Origin: Temnothorax longispinosus
Lineage: Eukaryota > Arthropoda > Insecta > Hymenoptera > Formicidae
Direction of reading: 5' to 3'
NCBI RefSeq assembly: GCF_030848805.1
Contig: NC_092359.1
Location: 18,131,579-18,195,578 of the forward strand
DNA length: 64,000 bases
Shown here: positions 38,401 to 48,900 of the stretch, in pieces
How the letters are laid out: each line of letters begins with the position of its first letter
Numbering within the stretch: the first letter of the stretch is position 1
Position numbers and translations under genes: made by a program
Notes under the pieces: generated by a model
The model's input: only the letters and a program-made list of their open reading frames with translations
Database searches by the model: none
Told to the model about the DNA's origin: nothing

Positions 38401-41400
38401 CGCAATGCAATTCGTGTTGTACTTTTCCCTCGCCGCTCGTAGAAGGCGTGAGCGGTGTCCTGATGAATACTTAATTATTCTATCAAGAATACTTTTTCTT
38501 CCAACTTGTGGGATTTCGCACAAAACAAGCCGGACAAGCATAACGCGTGCTTGCCTGCACCTGCACACGTTATACGAATGACACTCAGCGGCGTGAATAA
38601 ATAATACGTTGCTGATGCGAGTGGCACACTTTATCAGCGGACTAAGTCTCAGGTCGATCTCTATGGTAGGTCCAAATATGTTACGCCGATATAAGTTGGC
38701 TTTTAGAATCGCCGATATTTGTGTTAGGTAACTCGCGCGACACGTTTGTCGTCCACGAACGAACCACGGGCGGACCGAAGCCCGGACGTGAGCCTCTTGA
38801 ATTTTTAATTTCGGAGCGCACTGCAGTATGCACACGCTCTTTCAACGCCCATGGATAAAACTCCCGGGTTGTCGGGGGGAGAGGGGGTACGGTCGATATA
38901 TCACGAGAATACATCCATAAAAGATTTCGCGGGTTTGAAAGGGGCACCATTGTCTTAGCTTTGCAGCAATAAATGAATATTTGATGATGCGTTCTAAAAT
39001 TTAATTCCCAAACTTTCGTTCGATTAGTTGAGAACACGCGCGACTGTAGTTGCGTTATGAACGTAAGTAGGTCCGCATTCATTATTTTACAGTTAGCCCA
39101 GTTAGCCGCATTTTATTTCGAGCAACAAAAGTTGATCCTCTTTCTTAAATCGACGAATCAGGACGAGGGTAGAGATTTCTAAATGGATACAAGCAATGAA
39201 CTTTGTTTGTCGAAAGATCTGACACAAATTGTTGATTATCTGTTAATTAAAATTAAAGGTGAAACTAAAAGGTTTCTCTTTTTACTTTGAAATAGATGGA
39301 CAAGATTTTCTTAAATTGATAAAAGCTTTTAGTTCTCACATAAAAGATTTTTTATAAAAAAAATAGATATTAACGTTAAATAAACCGAAAAATTTGTAGA
39401 TAAAATAAAGTACAGGTGGATTCTTCGTCTTGATGATTCTGTGATTTAATTATCACGAGAAGTCTATATTGCGCACCACAGTCAGAACGATCGATCGGCG
39501 TAAAGAAAACTGAGCTTATCCGCGATCTACAGCAAAGGAACACATAAAAACGAGGGATTTTCTTAATAGATCCGGAGGATCGCTCGCTCGTCTCACAATC
39601 AGTAAAGGCCAAGCAGAAAAGTTCCCGCGAAGCGATATCGCCGAATATGAAATCCGAAAGCAGCAAGAAACTTCAGTATCCGCGATCATTGCGCGTCCGT
39701 GCCCCGAATTAGGCCACATGGACTACGTAGTCCATGAGAGTCGATCTCAAGATACCGAAGGGACGAATAAACGTTCCACATCGCACCGTGCTACGCCGCG
39801 TCCTATTTCACGTAGTCGTTCTGTAGGATCTGTTGTAATGAGAAGATAGGCAGTGTAGTTTCCGACGTACGTTGGGTTTTCCGTGACGTTAGTTAATTCT
39901 TGGGTTTTTTTTTAAGCTGTGATCTTAACAGTAGACCGGTGTAGGATCGAGCATGATCCGATAATGGCCAATTAATTCTTAAATTAATAATGTGATGCTT
40001 ATTAGCATCACTAATATTAAATTGATTATCAATTTAATAATGTAATATATTTTCAGCTTTTATAGTATTAAAAACTTCGTTTGAAGAATAATCGGCGCGT
40101 GGGTTTAAAGACATAAAGATGCGGAATATATAAAATTTATAGAAATTATTATTAAGCATAAAATGCCGATGGCCGACAATGTCAGTATTCATTTATTCAT
40201 TTATTATGCATATTATACATAGGTCAATATTTGCTTAAAATTAGCAAATTGAAAAATATTGAAACGCGCATGTTTGGAACTAAGAACATAACGAGATTTA
40301 GATAATTTGTTTCAATTCGAGGATTAGTTAATTTAATATTTTTGGTCTTTTATAAATGGTCACTGCTCTTCAAGTCATTTTTATTGTTTTGCTCTAAATT
40401 TTATCAACAGAATATATAGTTATATTACGATTTAAGGAACGGCGATATTTTAATGCAACAAAAGAAAAAATGATTTTTAGTTGTATTGTCCGTTTATATA
40501 GAAATCCTTTCGCGCCATTTTGGGAACATTGGGTATTTTTTTCTTTCTGCCTTCCTAATCTACCGGGTAAGCCGGGATGCAACGTTAATCTCACTTTCCT
40601 TATCGGAAACGACTCGGTGTACTCTGTGCAAAGTTCTCAGCATATGTTCTATCCTGCATGCGGTTTTCTCTGGGAGACTCAGCGTTTCTACGCCGAGAGA
40701 AAAGCGACATCCGCTGGATATCACCAACTTAATTCTAAGCCGGTGAATAAACGTTTCGTCCCCCGAACAAACGAACGAACAAAGCTCGTAGGGAATGCCA
40801 GTTTAAATGTTCGGCCAGAGACGAAGTTTTTATAGCCGCAGCTTCTCTCTTTCTCCTAATCGGCGTTTCCTTTTGGAAGATCGCGTGATGGTCTGATAGT
40901 CTAGCTTTCGGTTGCCGGATGTCGCCAACTATTCCAACGTGAGTAGCAAACCATCGCGCAGCCCCTCCGGTGTTTCTCCGAAAACGAGAGAGGAAGAGAA
41001 GGAAGGGGGTGGAGGAGAAGAAGGAGAAGCGGGGTACGTTCCCGTCTGTTTCGAAACTCCGGAATGAAGTGGCCAGCAACCGGTTGTACTCGTGAATAAC
41101 CATAGAGAAATCGGCCAACAAATCTTCCGCGCTGATTGCTTCCCACAAATTGCAGACCGTGGCCGCTCGCTGTTTGCGAGGCATTCGATTATATCAAATT
41201 AACAAATCGATATGAATTTATATCCAGAGGTATCATTACAATTTTTTAAACTGCGTCGCGCAAATAAAAATGCAAATGGAATTGTCTGACGACGAGAACC
41301 AACGTCATTTTGCTCCGGCTTTGAACATATCGCCCCTAACTGCTTGTTTCAGATATTGGTGCGATCGCGGCGACTTCAAAATGACCCTGAGGTACATGAA

Positions 41401-41578
41401 TCTACTCAAAGGTGCGCCCAGAAGCATCGCCAGCGACTGGATGAACGAGGCTAGGATCCTGCTGGAGACGCAGCAGGCGATCGACACCCTGTTGGCGTAC
41501 GCAGGTGCGACCGGCCTCCTGTATCTCGGCGCCGGTGATGCCGCCAAGGTCAGTGCACTAACAGTTACAACCTCTTAA
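10408..41578 (+). CDS. Mitofilin: MICOS complex subunit MIC60 (mitofilin), complete, 14 coding exons
   Basis: Exons: 10408-10452, 10850-10932, 11344-11412, 11577-11789, 11869-11954, 12131-12238, 12317-12524, 12605-13016, 13174-13308, 19621-19849, 33751-33909, 36083-36186, 36564-36751 and 41353-41578. All join in phase at GT..AG sites into 754 residues (human MIC60 758). The order is a presequence (about 1-65), one membrane segment (about 73-92), the family motif DPEFRATIEGWIPGTDK, a low-complexity linker, a long coiled coil (about 240-530), and the C-terminal mitofilin signature with LRERFLKVESVARRLAMV and YWCDRGDFKMTLRYMNLLKG. MIC60 anchors in the inner mitochondrial membrane, faces the intermembrane space and builds crista junctions. 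The last exon reads through a possible donor (AAG|GTCAGT at 41549) to a stop at 41576, which may allow an alternative C-terminus. Confidence 0.95.
11577..11789 (+). CDS. Mitofilin: MIC60 exon 4: inner-membrane anchor and conserved N-terminal motif
   Basis: Encodes residues about 66-137. A Gly-rich hydrophobic stretch, GALLTLGAVTIGTLGILTYA, forms the single transmembrane helix. It is followed by the conserved AKRDPEFRATIEGWIPGTDK. Acceptor TATAACAG and donor AC|GTAAG. Confidence 0.92.
11869..12524 (+). CDS. Mitofilin: MIC60 exons 5-7: linker and start of helical region
   Basis: Exons 11869-11954, 12131-12238 and 12317-12524. They encode a Pro/Lys-rich, low-complexity linker, then an Ala-rich helical part (ETYCGEAAAKAIAAYHKAVC). 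The linker is the fast-evolving part of the family; the helical part leads into the coiled coil. Confidence 0.9.
12605..13308 (+). CDS. Mitofilin: MIC60 exons 8-9: coiled coil
   Basis: Exons 12605-13016 and 13174-13308 encode long runs of charged heptad-like helix (residues about 271-453), e.g. EEAFDLFVLHMYHKVNNLQK. The intron between them is 157 bases and both ends are in phase 0. Confidence 0.93.
15302..15318. repeat. Poly-T tract (17 T)
   Basis: An uninterrupted run of 17 T within MIC60 intron 9. It could be simple-sequence drift or the tail of a retroposed copy; no associated element was recognised. Confidence 0.8.
18953..18971. repeat. Poly-T tract (19 T)
   Basis: An uninterrupted run of 19 T within MIC60 intron 9. 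No flanking retroelement was recognised. Confidence 0.8.
19621..19849 (+). CDS. Mitofilin: MIC60 exon 10: end of coiled coil
   Basis: Acceptor CGTGTTTCAG, donor CAAAG|GTGAGT. It encodes LLTEQKKLDDEMRRQLKLQS and later AEVVGRSRAVTAALK, the Gln/Arg-rich helix that precedes the mitofilin signature in animals. It is isolated by introns of 6.3 and 13.9 kb. Confidence 0.93.
29840..30007. mobile_element. Inverted-repeat (MITE-like) element in MIC60 intron 10
   Basis: The outer arm AAGGCCTTCACACATAAAAT (29840-29859) is exactly inverted at 29988-30007. The arms continue inward with GTAAGGACGT, ACGTAAGCG and AATCCCAATCAAGTATT, matching the other side, except for about 12 extra bases in the left arm. 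The central loop is under 30 bases. No coding capacity. Confidence 0.75.
33233..33390. repeat. Tandem duplication, two 78-bp-period units
   Basis: The unit beginning ATTTCGC(A/G)GTAGATACTG is present at 33233-33310 and again at 33311-33390, with only a few differences. It lies about 360 bases upstream of MIC60 exon 11. Confidence 0.85.
33751..33909 (+). CDS. Mitofilin: MIC60 exon 11: start of the mitofilin signature
   Basis: Acceptor TTTGTTTCAG, donor GCAGCAC|GTATG. It encodes ARMEEEKGASNVQILWAACQ and the following Pro/Lys-rich loop; the LWxACQAL block is characteristic of MIC60 in animals. Confidence 0.94.
33910..36082 (+). other. MIC60 intron 11 (2.2 kb)
   Basis: Non-coding. It includes a (GCC)n run at 35192-35210. 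AT-rich in its first half, CpG-rich around 35150-35500. No exon was recognised. Confidence 0.7.
35192..35210. repeat. (GCC)n microsatellite
   Basis: About six GCC repeats within MIC60 intron 11. Confidence 0.8.
36083..36751 (+). CDS. Mitofilin: MIC60 exons 12-13: core of the mitofilin signature
   Basis: Exons 36083-36186 and 36564-36751 with a 377-base intron between them. They encode PEEAAKRGVFPEDTLRERF, LKVESVARRLAMVPEGGAAL and PIYLLSYLQSFLIIKTANSI, followed by an acidic stretch and YDILQRAR. These are the most conserved blocks of MIC60, required for MICOS assembly in studied organisms. Confidence 0.95.
36752..41352 (+). other. MIC60 intron 13 (4.6 kb)
   Basis: Non-coding, mixed composition. 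Overlapping open frames near 38389-39082 (minus) and 40735-41184 (minus) show no recognisable domain. No repeat element was recognised. Confidence 0.65.
41353..41578 (+). CDS. Mitofilin: MIC60 terminal coding exon
   Basis: Encodes YWCDRGDFKMTLRYMNLLKG, then GAPRSIASDWMNEARILLET, QQAIDTLLAYAGATGLLYLG and a short tail to the stop at 41576-41578. The family usually ends within a few residues of this point. A potential donor, AAG|GTCAGT, at 41549 is discussed under findings. Confidence 0.9.
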
Positions 41579-42955
41579 ACAAACAGTACGATTAGTGCGC
41601 TCTCACGATGGTCCAGCTGCGTTGAGAAATGCGTGTTTCCAGTAATTAATAGCTACAAGCCGCGGGATCTCTCTCAGTACCGGAAAACGATAGTTCGCTT
41701 ATTAAACAATATATTTCCATGTAATACAGGTATTGCTTAATTTTTCTGTGATAGCAGTCGCAGCATGTACAAGATTAACTTATATATTTATTTGTCACTG
41801 AGAAATTTATTTATTGCATTATGTATCGCAATGAGCAGAGTATCTTTTTTTCAGCTAAATATTTTGTGATTCTCCAGAATGCATTTTTTGTTTTATATAT
41901 ATATATAGATTAATGTATATGGATTAATTCAGTTGACGCTATCGCTTCTTTTGATATGAAAAAGCATTCTCGATTATCAATGTAGAACTGTTCGATGTAC
42001 ATAAGAGCGTTTACAGTAATTGGAGGTGGATCCGTGACCGTCCCTTCACTTTCCTTTCGGTGTTGTCCGAATTGTTCCAGCAGAAGTAAAGCGGGGGCAG
42101 AGCGTAGGAAACTGTCCCGAACTACGAGACGGGGGCGTCCATAAAAGAACGGGGCGGGGGTGACGGAGGGGAACAGGGAGAGACGGAGTTAACCGACGGC
42201 AATGAAGAAAACGAAGGAATGAAGAACACAGAGATCGCTGCCAGCCTTGTATAGTCAACAATATCTTTTCTAGCAATTAAAAAATAGAAATACCGTGTGC
42301 CGGGAGAGGCGAATACACAGAGAGACGCTTTCCTTTTCCATCCTCACGATCGTTGCACGTAAAATGCACTTCTGCGCGCGTTAATATACCGCCTTCTAGA
42401 CTCAATTTAAATTTTTCCGTGGGTTATCAAGTACACACGAAGGGAATTTTAAATATCTCGGATAGATCTTACCGCACGGAACAGTGATATGAAGTTGCGA
42501 AATATTTTATTCAATAATATTTTATTCAAATAAATATTTTATCCGATAAATTCGCTTTTCTCATCACGCCGAGTTTTCTATCCAGGAAAGAGTCCAAGAT
42601 TTAACATTCCGCCGGAGCAACGGGATGTATGTTAAACATTTATTTTTACTCGCCGCTATTTCGTTCAACGACTCAAGTAACGACTCGAGACGGAGTAGAA
42701 GGTTACCGGACGCTGTGTAAATACCGGAGGCAATTTTGTTTTAAGGACGGCGGTATAAAAAGGCGTTTAAGTGCATCCTACGTTTATCGCAGCGCGTACA
42801 CACGGATATTTAAATTATTATTTGTGATCGACACGTGCGACACGCGGTCAGGCACGTCTTGCACGCGTGTCGCACGAATCGGGATCGCCCGTTTTGTCGT
42901 GCTTGCATTTTCGACGATCACCCGCGCGTGTATTTGGCGAGCTCTCCTCGTCCTG

Positions 42956-42983
42956 ATCCATCCATCCATCCAACCATCCATCC
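42956..42983. repeat. (CATC)n microsatellite
   Basis: Repeated CATC units with one CAAC interruption. Confidence 0.8.
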
Positions 42984-45805
42984 TGAGTTGAGTACCTTTT
43001 ACTTTATAACCGGATATTACTCTCTCCCGCGCGCCGTACTCGTCGCTCGTATCGCATCGATCGCCGCGCGTGTCGCGTGTCGTTACCTCGTCTTTCGCCT
43101 CTCACTCGAAACCTCTTCGCGATTTCAGACGGGACGGGGAAGCGTGCTAGATATCATTGTAAAAATTGGAAATAAAGTTGTTTTTCGTGATGTAATGTGA
43201 TATATTGATTGATCTAACGAGAACTCAATGTTCTCGAATTATGAGATGTTTTATTGTTTTGACCCTTCCAGACGACTAATTATCGTATTTTTAGAAAAGT
43301 GTGTAGAGTGTCTCAAACATTTTTAAAAACATTTTATTTATTTTAGAAACGTTTTAGTTTATTGAACAAATTCTTTGAATTTTTTTCTTTTTTTAAGAAA
43401 AGCAGCGATATTATTCTTCTGAAATAGCGAACGTAAATAAGAATAAAAGATGAGTATGTTCAACGTTTGATCGTAGACAATGGAGATTTCGCGGAAACCC
43501 CATGAATGGCCTTGAAATAATGACGGCGCCGTTTGCCAATGCGGCAACGTCGTTGGCCGGTATTAATTAGTCGTCTGGCGTTTTAAATAGATCATCATGT
43601 ACTTACGACAATCCGGAGAAATATCTTCTTGGAATCAGAAATGAAATCCAAAGACAATGGACAATTTACTGTCTACAATCAGCCAATTTTCGTTGAGTAA
43701 TGATGTTGAAAGTTGAAAGTGAATAATAAAATTTATTTCCTTTAAGTACTTTTTCAGCCGCGTTACAAATTATGCATCGAGTTAAAATTTGAAGTGCTTA
43801 ATTTTGTATTTTTCAATTGTCATAATATGTCAGACTATAATGTGATAATTTATTTTAATTGCAAATTTGGCTCGAGTGTCAGAGTATTGTCAACGATGAT
43901 TATTTACAAGTAAGTATATATATTTAATTTTCTTTAACAATACATTCAACAATTAGCTCTTAAACAGGAGAACAGCATTAATTAACAACAATAATAAATA
44001 TTCCGACATGACCGAATTTCTGCGTTGCGTAAAACTTCTTGTCGCGAGGAATGCCAAGGATTTCGTTAGCCACGAACCACCGTGTGTTCTTATCGCGAAA
44101 TATTCTGCATCTCTGCAGTAAGGTTGTCTTGCGCGTTAAATAATTCTGGGGAGAAATTGGCGAATGAGCACGGTTAATTGCGTTAACTAACGACATTAAT
44201 GGCACACGTGGAAGAACACTCGGAGCTTGGTTACAATGTGCCGGGGTGAAACAAGGCAGAAACTGTGATACGGGGTCAGGTATGTGCGCTGAATACAGAG
44301 TGAGCGTAAAAAAACGTGGTAATCAATGGAACTAATTTGTATCCAGCATTTATTGAGAATTGTTTTTAATATAAATTTATATTTATATTATAATAAAAAT
44401 TGTTACCAATAAAAATTATAAATATAAAGGGAAAAACGCGTGTTAATAAAATCGTACGTGTCTCTTCTGTGCATCATATGATACAAATTTTACCACGTTC
44501 TTTTTCTCTTTTTTGCGGATGCATAAAAATCTGCGGCTCGCAAACGCGATTTACTCGTGGGAGTATTATACGCGAATTTAGGATGCCCGGTGTGCCTCTG
44601 GGTCGTCGTGTCTACTCCTACTTAATGGAGCCACCGCGAGCGACGTATTTCCGTGTAAAACATAGCTTTGCGTTGTTTTGCCGCGGCAAATAAAGATCCC
44701 GAGGGGTCGGATAAAATACTACGGCGCGCGCAAAGACGGCGTGCATGGGGCCGCGCTAATTGGCGACGTTAATGACACTCGCGGCCGGTGCTCCGCTTTA
44801 ATCTAATAACGGCAGTCCGCTCTGTAAAGGATAATCATCCCAGTTGTCCCTCGGGCAACGCCAATCTGTCGCGGCCGCGGAAAAAGTTTATGCCCGCAAA
44901 GCGGCGCGGCCGAATGCGGACATTTCACCGCGTGACCAAGCGGCTCAATTAAAGACGCTGCGCTGCTTTTTATACTGTAAAAAATTCATTCGGTATACGG
45001 AAATCGTGATTTGCATAGGTCCACATATCGCGCGCGCGGGCTTTGTTCAATAAAACGCCTCTCTACGGTCCGAAATCAATGACAATTTGTGGAAGAGAGA
45101 TGAATAAATTAGCTATAGAAGCGAATATATAGGTTCTTTATATTTATATTACGACAGAGATGTGAATGATGAATTATTTCTACATGATTACAGATGTCGC
45201 AGAATCTTTTTTCTCGTTTTGTTTTCTGTTTTGCATTCTAGAAATTGGCTCTCGAGTTGCAGCGTCCGGGCGACGCTGTTTCCCGCTTTATCTCTGAAAT
45301 CAAGCTGAACATTATACCGTCGTTGACGCGTTGACAGTTTAAAATCAATTTGCCATTCGCGTGCTTACGATAACGGCCACGCTCGTAATGCTCGAGTTCG
45401 ACGTGAGTTTAAACCGCATCCGGATGCTGCCGACGCTCCGAACCACGTAACGTACCATCATCGACAACAATTGCGTTAACATTCATAACTGGTCGACGTC
45501 GATCCAGTCCGAATTAGGGATTCGCCCGGTGACCCGTGATGCCAGACTACAACGATGATTGTTTCGAACCGCTAGCATGCTTCGTCATGGCCGGAGAAAT
45601 GCCGTAACGTGTATCACTATTTCGTGCGAAACTGTCGAAAGTGTATACCCTTCAGTATTCATCACACGTGACCTAATCGGCAGTGATCATTAATGATTCC
45701 GCACCTCTTGAATATAAAAAGTATATCAAATTGAAAAAAATATTTTTTATTGATCTTTATCTTTTTAGATTTGTTTCTAGAAACCTGTGCTTTTTTAAAT
45801 ATAAA

Positions 45806-45945
45806 GGGCCGGTATCACAGTCTCCGATTAACGTGATCCTCCGATTAAACTCACTCTTCGTCTCTTTCTAGGGGGACAGTTAGAAAGAGATGCAGAGTGA
45901 GTTTAATCGGAGGATCACGTTAATCGGAGACTGTGATACCGGCCC
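45806..45945. mobile_element. Near-perfect palindromic (MITE-like) element, 52-bp exact arms
   Basis: Arms 45806-45857 and 45894-45945 are exact reverse complements (start GGGCCGGTATCACAGTCTCC). After a 3-base mismatch the stem resumes with TCTCTTTCTA (45861-45870) against TAGAAAGAGA (45881-45890). Almost the whole 140 bp folds on itself with a 10-base loop. No coding capacity. Confidence 0.85.
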
Positions 45946-48900
45946 AAAATGTATCAACTTGCGCGTTTATTTTTCTCTCGAATAATAACGTCGCTTTTGA
46001 TCGTAACGTTACAGTATCCGGTCCCTAAAACTATTAAACCGAGAAACATTCTCCGTGGCAGCCGATATTCCCGTCGGACGTAGGAATGCAACTACGACAA
46101 ATCGAAATAACAACGGCGCAATTTCACGGTGGGTCGGCCGTTGTCGAGGCGCCGCGTCATATATCGTTCGTGGAATAATTACTATAGCGGAAGGACCGAC
46201 GTCTCTCTCGCTGTCGAACGGACCGTCTGGAATTCCCGGATCGAACTCGCCGAGGCGAAGCGTCCATTCTGCGGATGCCAAGGTGAATGTACACACGACC
46301 GGGAGTACATCGGGGTGAGTACATGAACGCGCGCGCACGAGATCGCACCCCCTCTCGACGACCCCCGGGGGAGGTGCAGTTGCGGCGTGCGGGTCGGATG
46401 CAAGCGGCACCGGTCCGTAAAGTAATAAAGGAGTCGCGATATGCTGCGGAAATGCACACGCGCCACTGGGGCACGATCTCAGTGTATAATAGCACCGCAA
46501 CGCGACAGCATGAAGGCGTGAAATACGCGTGGGAGAGGGTGTGTGGACATGTGGGTCGAAAATATCAGAGCTTTCCGACTCTAATAAAACCGAAAAATGG
46601 TCAAGTTTATACATAATTTTTCTTTATAATGATTAACATCATTACTAATCTTTAATTGATCTGGCAATGAGATATATATTATTATAAATGGAGATTAGCT
46701 CCGAATATAGCGTATCACGCTATTTCATCGTTAAAATCGAAAGATAGTCATTCTAAAGATAGTCGTTATCAACATTTAAACAAGGCTAGATATATCGTGC
46801 CATTAGTGAAAACTATTTTAATTATCGCATCTTTTTATCGTTTTTATCACAACTGGTCCAAAGTTCCCACGGCCGTCATTACCTTTAGCGTGAGATGTCC
46901 TCTTAATGGTCGATAGAATCTGAAACTTACATGAGTCGTTCTGCCGGCGTCGATGTGATTACGTTTCTATGTATAACCAACGCGATCGAAAGATCGGAGC
47001 CAAACGAATATCCGATAGTTTTATCGCGCGACGCATTTTCGCGAGGTGCATCCCTCCGCATCGAGAATTTCAAACGAACGGAAATGGCCCCTCCGACGAA
47101 ATCTGCTTTCAGCAAAACTCACGGCTTTCGACAAATCGCGAAATCGTTTTCCGCTCCTTCCTGCACGCGTAAAACATTGAATCCGAACGATCGGCGTCCA
47201 ATCGTAACCGACATTTGTCATTCAGCCGGAAGCCGTCATTAATTAGCCGTCGAGAGGTAGCGAAGCCGCGGCGCGCTAAACTAATTTGAATGTCGGTGTC
47301 GCGTTGAATATGAATGCCATGAATTATTCGACATTCTTCGCGATTATTAATCGACGGCACAAGTTTTTCGAACGCCGCGAGATTAATTAATCCCTTTTTG
47401 TTTCTGATAGCGCGCGGGGGAGGGAAAAGGCCGCGGGCAAAAAGGTTTCCGTGTCAAGCTGCTCCCGGCGTGAAAAAAAATAACGCTTACGATGCTGGTA
47501 GGTCGCCCGTTATACAAAGACACGCCATTTTTACCTTGCCGTCAGCATTTTGACATTTTACCGGTGATGCGCGCGGCGCAGCGACGGGCCCGCGATGTAT
47601 GTGCACAAATTTTTATTTGTTTTACGCTGAAAAGTCAAAGGTGATTCTCGCACCTTGTCCCGGAGCGTTTACGAGACTTTTCAAGTGTCTGTGTTTTTTG
47701 CGCGAGCAGTTTTCCGCCAACGTGGTCGCGTTATTCGCTTCGAAAAGGGAGGCCTCGGAACGACACGCGTAAGATAATTGCAACGCTGACTTGAAATAAC
47801 ATTGTTTTACAACACGATGACGTATACATTCCCGGGATAGCGTGTCGGAGGCTCCTCGTATCCTCGTTGTTTCCCCCAATGTCTTCGCAATTCTCCTTTG
47901 TTACACCGCGGCTATAACGAAGTACAGCGAGGTACATAGTGCGATACCACAGATATGGTGCCACAGTTATTTTAGCTAACGACCTCGTAACGGCTTTGCG
48001 CCGTCACGATTCGTACACGAGCGAACGAGGAGCGCAGAGACATGCGAAATAAGTGTCCCAAATAAATTATCCCAATAACAGTAGACGTGTACGATTAGAC
48101 GGCAAGGTAAATATTCTCAGGTTTTTTCGAGATTCACCGAGAACAATAAATTATGATTAAGAAGACGCGAAATCTCGACTCTGCCCATACGACAGACTGA
48201 CCGTAGGATTCTCCGTCGCAATAAATTTCCGCGGCTTAAGATCAACGATCGCTTTACTCGGATTGGGCAGGGTGCTATCGTAATTTCCGCCGGTAGAGCG
48301 GAAATATTAGCATATTTATTGAACGTCAGTCGTCATCCTCGGTCGGATTTCGGTCTTCGACGTTAACGTCCCTGTCACGCGAAGATTTTCCTTCGACAAA
48401 ATGGACACACTTTGCAAGGAACGTAATTGCTCTAGCGGTTCTGAAGGAAAATCTCGACCTCTCCGTATTGAAAGGCGATCCGTCACTTTGCACCGCCTGG
48501 CCCTCCCGCCTAATGGTTTTTTTTTTTTGTTTTTTTGGAAAGAAATGTCCTTCGAGCCGACATTTTGGCTACTGCGAAAAATGGTTATCTTCGCAGCCGC
48601 TACTTATTTTCACGATTTTTAACTCTACTATCCCGTTTGATCGAAAATTGGAAATTACAGAAATTAATTCCATCGACTGGCAATTTATTAATCTTTTTTT
48701 TTTTCTTATATCTTGCAGCTTTCAGTTTTATATTGATGATATGTATTTTATACAGAGAAAGAACAAAAAGGAAATTGGCTCGTAAATGATTATTAATTTC
48801 TATGGAGGGACTGGATGGTTTATCTCTTGAAACCTGCTCTTGCTCGATATTCGCGTATTTCCATCGCTATATATAACCCTCGGCTGTGAAATGCCTTTGA

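Noticed and set aside
46009..46614. Open frame of 201 codons on the minus strand
   Set aside because: The same stretch is open in several frames on both strands, as expected from CpG-rich composition; the peptide has no recognisable motif.
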